Assembly: GCA_047618185.1 (NCBI GenBank)
Contig: JBLHKZ010000211.1
Location: 1 to 9,936, forward strand
DNA from: JAYPEY01 sp047618185
GTDB lineage: Bacteria > Verrucomicrobiota > Verrucomicrobiia > Limisphaerales > JAYPEY01
Direction of reading: 5' to 3'
DNA length: 9,936 bases
The translations under genes were made by a program, and so were the position numbers. Below the pieces are notes generated by a model, which did no database searches, had not been told where the DNA came from, and was given only the letters and a program-made list of their open reading frames with translations. Of this stretch, positions 5,796 to 9,936 are shown one piece after another. How positions within the stretch are numbered: the first letter of the stretch is position 1; each line of letters starts with the position of its first letter.

Positions 5796-8150
5796 TTACC
5801 TATTCAAGTCACCGATTTTTTCAGAGGCGTCTGACTTTGAGATAGGCAGTTGAGCGGCAACTCGTCCGCGCCAGGCTTGGAGTGATTTCAAAAGTTCCGA
5901 GGCTTTGTCGGGATGGTCCTTCGCCAGGTTGATTTTTTCGCCGAGATCATTCTTCAGATCGAAAAGCTCGATGTGGTTGTCCTCGAAGAATTCGATGAGC
6001 TTGTAGCGTCCGGCGCGAATCGATGAGTGGGGGACGCCGAGTAGGACGTTGTAGTGAGGGTAGTGCCAGAAGATGGCGTCTCGCTTCAGTTTTGTGTCGG
6101 GAGAGCGCAGCAACGACGTGAGCGAAACGCCGTCGATTTCGCGGTCGCGCAATGAATCGTCACCCGCGCCCACAATGTCGAGAAGGGTGGGATAGAAATC
6201 CACGCTGATCACGGGCTCGCGGCAAATCGTGCCCGCAGGCGTGAGGCCGGGGGCTTTGACGATCAACGGCACCCTTGTGCCGCCTTCCCAGGCCATGCCC
6301 TTGCCTCCGCGGAGCGGAAGATTGCTCGTGACCTTGTGCATGCCGCCGTTGTCGGAGGTGAAGATGATCAGGGTATTGTCGGCGACACCGGAATCTTTCA
6401 GTTGTTGCAGGACCCGACCGACGGATTCATCGACTGCTCCGACCATCGCGGCGTAGTTCGGATTCTTGTGCCGTTTGCCGGCTGTCACTTTGTTTTCATA
6501 GTGAGACTTAAGATCCGCGCGTGGCTGGATGGGGGTGTGCACGCTGTAAGAGGCCAGGTAGAGGAAGAACGGCTCGTTCTTGGATTCGTCAATCAGGCGG
6601 ACGGCTTCGTCGGTCAGGCGATCGGTAAGATAACGCCCCTCCGGTCCGCCGGGCGGGAGATTCTCGATCGGGCCGGAAGCGCTGCCCGGCTTGCGGTAGT
6701 AGGGGTAGTAGTAGGACCCGGGCGCGCCGATGTAGGAGCCGCCAATGTTGATGTCGAAGCCCTGTTTCGTCGGGTAGAACTCCGTTCCGCCGAGATGCCA
6801 TTTACCGATGTGGATCGTCCGGTATCCGTCGGACTTGAGCGCCTCGGCCAGAGTGGTGTGATGATGTTCCAGTTGCTGCGTCCATGCGGGCGCAAGGAGC
6901 TTGTGGGCGGGCAGGCTGCGCTGGCCGGGGATCCAATCTGTTAATTTCAGTCGTGCGGGATACTTGCCGGTCAAGACTGCCGCGCGCGTTGGCGAGCAGG
7001 CGTTGCAGGCGGCGTAGGCGTCGGTGAAACGCACGCCTTCGGCGGCCAGTCGATCGATATGGGGCGTCTGATAGAAATCGCTGCCGTAGCAGCCGAGATC
7101 GGTCCAACCAAGATCGTCCACGAGGAAGAATACGATGTTGGGTTTTTTGTTCGGCGTAGGCACGGGGGAGGCAGGCGTCGCGCGATCGATCGCGAACTCC
7201 AGGATCTTGACTCCGTCGGCGTAGGTCGTGGAATGGCCTCCGTCCTTGCGATGAATGAGGAGGATGTCCCGCCCGTCGGCTTTCAGCTTCGTCGCCAGAC
7301 GCAGGACGCTGTCAGGGGGCACGCTGCGGTCTTTTCCCCCGACCGAAAACGACACCGGCATGGTGAAGCGTTCGGGCCACAGCTCGGCGCTGCGTTGCTT
7401 GTATACCTCGGGAACCTCCGACTTGGAGCCGCCGAACGATTGGCTGATGGCGTCTTGAAAATTTTCGTATTCCAGATGATTGGCGGTCCCATTCATGGAC
7501 GCGACTCCGGCGAGTAACTGGGGATGGAGCGCCGCGAAGGTCAGGCAGGAGGAGCCGCCCATCGAGGCGCCGCAGAGGAAGACGCGTCGCGTGGAATATT
7601 TTTCTTTCAACTCGCTGATGATTTGGACGAGATCGGCTTCGGCTTTTGGGCCCATCCATGAGGTCTTTGCTCGGTAGTCCGGGGAAATGAGGATCATGCC
7701 GCGCTGTCGCGCGACATCGCGGACCGCCCGGCATTCGGGGCGGTCCTGCCGGATAAACTGCCAGCGGTCGCTGCCATGGCCGTGCAGCACGATCAGAATG
7801 TCGACGGGTTTGTTCGGTGTGAAATCTGCGGGGAGGACTTGGACGTACTTCTGGCGAGTTCCGTCGCAGCTGGCGGTGAATGCGACGTCGTTCGTGACCG
7901 AGCTGTTCGACGCTGCGAGGACAGTCGCTGTAAACGATGTCATCCAAAGGACGACCAGGACTGCGCAAACTATTGGTGGGGCGAGAGTCCTCGCGAGCGT
8001 ATATCGAAGCGCTGCAAGGACGCCAGAGTCTCTATAATCCCGTCGGGATACTGAAGTGGGCTCGCGGGGACTCTCGCCCCACCGGCCTTGGATCGCTGCC
8101 GCTATTTGAGGTGGCCGCCTCATTTGATGTACGCCGCGCTTGTTCATCAT
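5796..8150 (-). CDS. Secreted esterase-sulfatase fusion
   Basis: A 784-residue two-domain enzyme. Residues about 90-322 form an alpha/beta-hydrolase of the PHB-depolymerase/feruloyl-esterase type: HGHGSD oxyanion region (123-128), nucleophile S196 in CGASMGGSS, probable acid D274 in GGKDRSVP, and H306 in DGGHSTTY. A short Pro/Thr-rich linker (about 324-334) leads to a type I sulfatase (336-770): metal-binding DD at 345-346, formylglycine signature CSPTR (385-389), GKWHLG (449-454), SVHTP (536-540), FTSDNGG (597-603) and GGKGMAWEGGTRVP (615-628). All core sulfatase residues look intact, so activity would need formylglycine maturation of C385. Together the enzyme could remove an acyl and a sulfate group from one glycan. 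A hydrophobic segment (about 60-80, ending TVLAA) suggests export. The N-terminus is odd: residues 23-59 come from a palindromic repeat. Start candidates are ATGs at 8150, 8147 or 8123; none has a clear ribosome binding site. It is 5 bp after the DMFase-like gene. Confidence 0.9.
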   Translation of the reverse strand: MMNKRGVHQMRRPPQIAAAIQGRWGESPREPTSVSRRDYRDSGVLAALRYTLARTLAPPIVCAVLVVLWMTSFTATVLAASNSSVTNDVAFTASCDGTRQKYVQVLPADFTPNKPVDILIVLHGHGSDRWQFIRQDRPECRAVRDVARQRGMILISPDYRAKTSWMGPKAEADLVQIISELKEKYSTRRVFLCGASMGGSSCLTFAALHPQLLAGVASMNGTANHLEYENFQDAISQSFGGSKSEVPEVYKQRSAELWPERFTMPVSFSVGGKDRSVPPDSVLRLATKLKADGRDILLIHRKDGGHSTTYADGVKILEFAIDRATPASPVPTPNKKPNIVFFLVDDLGWTDLGCYGSDFYQTPHIDRLAAEGVRFTDAYAACNACSPTRAAVLTGKYPARLKLTDWIPGQRSLPAHKLLAPAWTQQLEHHHTTLAEALKSDGYRTIHIGKWHLGGTEFYPTKQGFDINIGGSYIGAPGSYYYPYYRKPGSASGPIENLPPGGPEGRYLTDRLTDEAVRLIDESKNEPFFLYLASYSVHTPIQPRADLKSHYENKVTAGKRHKNPNYAAMVGAVDESVGRVLQQLKDSGVADNTLIIFTSDNGGMHKVTSNLPLRGGKGMAWEGGTRVPLIVKAPGLTPAGTICREPVISVDFYPTLLDIVGAGDDSLRDREIDGVSLTSLLRSPDTKLKRDAIFWHYPHYNVLLGVPHSSIRAGRYKLIEFFEDNHIELFDLKNDLGEKINLAKDHPDKASELLKSLQAWRGRVAAQLPISKSDASEKIGDLNR
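7975..8083. repeat. Palindrome-ended repeat element inside the esterase-sulfatase 5' coding region
   Basis: A 109 bp element bounded by inverted repeats of 24 bp: 7975-7998 begins GGTGGGGCGAGAGTCC and 8060-8083 is its reverse complement with 23 of 24 positions matching. The single difference is at 7991. The 61 bp core holds a small internal hairpin, ATCCC-GTC-GGGAT (8037-8049). No transposase is encoded and no target-site duplication is obvious in the flanks. It is read in frame without stops on the minus strand, supplying residues 23-59 of the fusion protein. It resembles a MITE or REP-like dispersed element; other copies in the genome are expected but cannot be checked here. Confidence 0.85.
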
Positions 8151-8155
8151 GTCGA

Positions 8156-9616
8156 TCAGGCGCGTTTGGACAGTTTGTCCATTACATTGCGAGTTACGCG
8201 ATCGACGACGGGATCGGGTTTGCCCTGAAGGCCGTGTGACCAGTCAGTCGTGCCGGCTGTGAAGACGGTTCCTCCGCCTTCTTTTGTGTAGAGGCCAAGA
8301 CAGGCGGCGCCCTGTTGATCTTTTGGCCATTTGTCATACCAGAGCAAGGTGGCTTCGGGGCCCCATTTGGCCGGCGCGCTGGCGAGGATTTGAAAATTCT
8401 TTGGCGTCCCGTCGCGGCCGGTGGGATGGGGAAGGCCGTCCTTCAATTCGAATTCGCAGCCGTCACATTCGTAGCCAACGACGGAGTGTTTTTCGCCGAA
8501 CTCCGCGCCGGCTTTCATCCCAGCGCCTGCGAATATCCAGTGGTCGGGCCGATGGGCGGTGAAGGCTCCGGATCCGTCCATATACTGACCGTGCGATTTG
8601 TGAAATCCTCCGTGAAGCGCTCCCACTCCGGTCATGCGATTCTCCGGACGGTCGAGCAGATGGTGGCTCCACAGGGTGGAGAGCAGGGGATTCGGGCCAT
8701 CCGGTTGGTAGAGCGGATCCTCCTTGAAATACTCCTTGTAGCAGACCAGCGCCGAGCCGGCCTCTTCGGCGCGAACCTGCCAGCAGGCGACATTGCCGCC
8801 GAAGAATGCCGCGTTGCCGCCCCGCGCGACAAATCCCTCCAACGAATCGCGCATGGCGGTTGACCAATATTCATCGTGTCCGACGCTGAGGATCAAGTTG
8901 TAGCGGTCGAGGATTTCGGGATGGAGTTCCAGGTCGTTGTTGACGGCGTAGTCGAGACGATACCCGTGCGTTTCGGCCCAACGAACAAAGGGCGCTTCCC
9001 AGCGTTTGTAGGGACCCCACGGCATGGGGCGATGAGAGGAAACGCGGCGGCCCTGTTCCTTGTTGCGGCTGTTGTAGGCGTAGAGGCTGTGGCCGCCCCA
9101 GGTGTTGTAGGCGTTGTCGGTGTTTGTGCTGAGCTGCAGCAGGATCTTCGTGTCTTTTCCCGGTTTCTCAGATCGAACCACAAAAGGGATCTTCGTCGAC
9201 TTCCGTTCGCTGCTTGTTCGGCCCAGGGACGCGGAAATGTCCGCCTCGTAATAACCGGTTCGCCAATCGTCCCCAATCGGAATCTCGACGCCCGCGGGCC
9301 AGCCGCATCCTTTTGAGGAGGAGTTCGCTGGAATCGGCCAGGCTTTGCCGGCAATTCCCTTCGCCTCGTGCACGCGCTTTCGATCCTTGCCAACGCGATC
9401 GATGGACAAGTCGAACTTGTCGAATTCGATAGACGTGTGGAGGCGAAGCGTGTCGCCAGGTTTGTAGCTTTGGTGATCGGGATAACCGCGCAGTGTTCGC
9501 CGGTCGGCGGCGGCGCCAAACGCGGTGGGACTCGCCGCGGCGACGACGGCGGCGGCGAAGAACTCGCGGCGCGTCCATTGTCGGGAGTCAAATTCGTGAA
9601 ACGGGTCCGTGCTCAT
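8156..9616 (-). CDS. Tat-exported N,N-dimethylformamidase beta-like protein
   Basis: A 486-residue protein resembling the C-terminal domain of the large (beta) subunit of N,N-dimethylformamidase, an iron-dependent amidohydrolase. The N-terminus carries a twin-arginine signal, WTRREFFAAAVVAAASPTAFG (14-34), consistent with export as a folded, cofactor-bound protein. After an Ig-like region (about 40-148) come the conserved blocks: NTDNAYNTWGGHSLYAYN (165-182), ILSVGHDEYWS (242-252), GGNAAFFGGNVACWQVR (266-282), VVGYECDG (379-386) and FTAGTTDWSHGL (452-463). These tyrosine, histidine and acidic residues are candidates for the metal site; I cannot map the known iron ligands with certainty. True substrate is unlikely to be dimethylformamide; an amide or N-acyl bond in a glycan or peptide is one guess. 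It sits between a heme-binding protein gene (20 bp upstream) and the esterase-sulfatase gene (5 bp downstream). No Shine-Dalgarno is apparent at 9616. Confidence 0.82.
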   Translation of the reverse strand: MSTDPFHEFDSRQWTRREFFAAAVVAAASPTAFGAAADRRTLRGYPDHQSYKPGDTLRLHTSIEFDKFDLSIDRVGKDRKRVHEAKGIAGKAWPIPANSSSKGCGWPAGVEIPIGDDWRTGYYEADISASLGRTSSERKSTKIPFVVRSEKPGKDTKILLQLSTNTDNAYNTWGGHSLYAYNSRNKEQGRRVSSHRPMPWGPYKRWEAPFVRWAETHGYRLDYAVNNDLELHPEILDRYNLILSVGHDEYWSTAMRDSLEGFVARGGNAAFFGGNVACWQVRAEEAGSALVCYKEYFKEDPLYQPDGPNPLLSTLWSHHLLDRPENRMTGVGALHGGFHKSHGQYMDGSGAFTAHRPDHWIFAGAGMKAGAEFGEKHSVVGYECDGCEFELKDGLPHPTGRDGTPKNFQILASAPAKWGPEATLLWYDKWPKDQQGAACLGLYTKEGGGTVFTAGTTDWSHGLQGKPDPVVDRVTRNVMDKLSKRA

Positions 9617-9636
9617 GTTCGAAAAGGAGTGGATTG

Positions 9637-9936
9637 TTATTTGGCGGCCTTGAGCGGCTTTGCCTTCAAGCTGGAAAGGTAGGCGACCAGGTCGGCGATC
9701 TCCGCGGGGGAATAGATTTCTCCTACCGGTGGCATGCTGGAAATGGTTGAAGCCATGCGTTCCTGAATTTCTTTCTTTGCGAATTTGATGGAGCCGCCCA
9801 GTGGCAAGGCCAGTTCGAGAATGTCCTTGTCCTCGGCGATCACCAAACCGGTATGCAAGTCGCCGGCGAAGGTCTCCACGCCGACAGTCTGAAATCCCTT
9901 TGCGATGACCTTGCTGGGCTCGATCAGCGATTGGAG
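9637..9936 (-). CDS. C-terminal heme-binding domain protein, Pirellula/Verrucomicrobium type (partial, 5' end outside window)
   Basis: The last 99 residues of a gene that continues beyond base 9936. The visible part begins with SLIEPSKVIAKGFQT, followed by a small beta-rich stretch (GDLHTGLVIAEDKDILELAL), the run SSMPPVGEIYSPAEIADLVA and a short YLSSLK helix, ending in a lysine-rich tail and a TAA at 9639-9637. This is the typical end of the putative heme-binding domain found on large secreted dehydrogenase or membrane-bound proteins of Planctomycetes and Verrucomicrobia; the methionine in SSMPP fits the distal ligand position of a class I cytochrome c. The CxxCH heme attachment site would lie upstream, off the window, so heme binding is inferred. 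The full protein is probably a multidomain sugar- or alcohol-oxidising redox protein. It is the most upstream visible gene of the right minus-strand cluster, 20 bp from the DMFase-like gene. Confidence 0.85.
   Translation of the reverse strand, partial: LQSLIEPSKVIAKGFQTVGVETFAGDLHTGLVIAEDKDILELALPLGGSIKFAKKEIQERMASTISSMPPVGEIYSPAEIADLVAYLSSLKAKPLKAAK

Noticed and set aside
6336..6944. Open frame of about 200 codons on the plus strand
   Set aside because: It is antisense to the sulfatase domain, whose catalytic motifs are intact, so it is a shadow.
8123..8150. Choice of start for the esterase-sulfatase among three ATGs
   Set aside because: I kept 8150 as the outermost in-frame start. Starts at 8147 or 8123 are equally possible because none has a clear ribosome binding site; the ATG at codon 70 was rejected as it would cut into the export segment.
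9617..9636. Purine run AAAAGGAG next to the start at 9616
   Set aside because: The Shine-Dalgarno-like sequence is on the plus strand, while the gene is on the minus strand, so it cannot serve that start.

Overview
The window reads as chromosomal DNA of moderately high GC from a polysaccharide-degrading bacterium of the PVC group, most likely Verrucomicrobiota (Pedosphaera/Limisphaera-like) or less likely Planctomycetota. This is inferred from gene content: a C-terminal heme-binding domain of the Pirellula/Verrucomicrobium type, a ThuA-like protein, a sulfatase, a GH71-like glycosidase and a secreted dimethylformamidase-like protein. I could not run a taxonomic search.

There are eight protein-coding genes. 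From the right edge leftward on the minus strand runs a tight three-gene cluster: the 3' end of a heme-binding (cytochrome c-like) protein gene (9936-9637), a Tat-exported dimethylformamidase beta-like protein (9616-8156) and a two-domain esterase-sulfatase fusion (8150-5796). Gaps are 20 bp and 5 bp, so one transcript is likely. Converging on it from the left are two plus-strand genes: yaaA (3185-3961, the one clear housekeeping/stress gene) and a membrane protein related to apolipoprotein N-acyltransferase (4290-5741). Divergent from yaaA is a second minus-strand set: a secreted beta-propeller-like protein (3017-2214), a secreted ThuA-like protein (2108-1278) and the 5' part of a secreted GH71-like glycoside hydrolase (1260 to beyond base 1). 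The last two are 17 bp apart, with the ribosome binding site in that gap.

Six of the eight genes appear to encode exported proteins, or fragments of them, with enzyme types often found in polysaccharide use by this phylum: glycosidase, sulfatase, esterase, ThuA and redox heme protein. A joint role in breaking down a sulfated or esterified glycan outside the cytoplasm is plausible but inferred. No transporter, regulator or sulfatase-activating enzyme is visible here.

Two inverted-repeat elements stand out. One (3982-4047) is a long hairpin just after yaaA. The other (7975-8083) is a palindrome-ended element lying inside the 5' coding part of the esterase-sulfatase gene and translated in frame just before the export signal. 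I see no tRNA, rRNA, CRISPR array, transposase or prophage gene, and I did not recognise a new defence or signalling system. The least ordinary items are the element-in-gene arrangement, the esterase-sulfatase fusion, the DMFase-like protein in a glycan-type operon, and the Lnt relative that lacks the usual Lnt motif.
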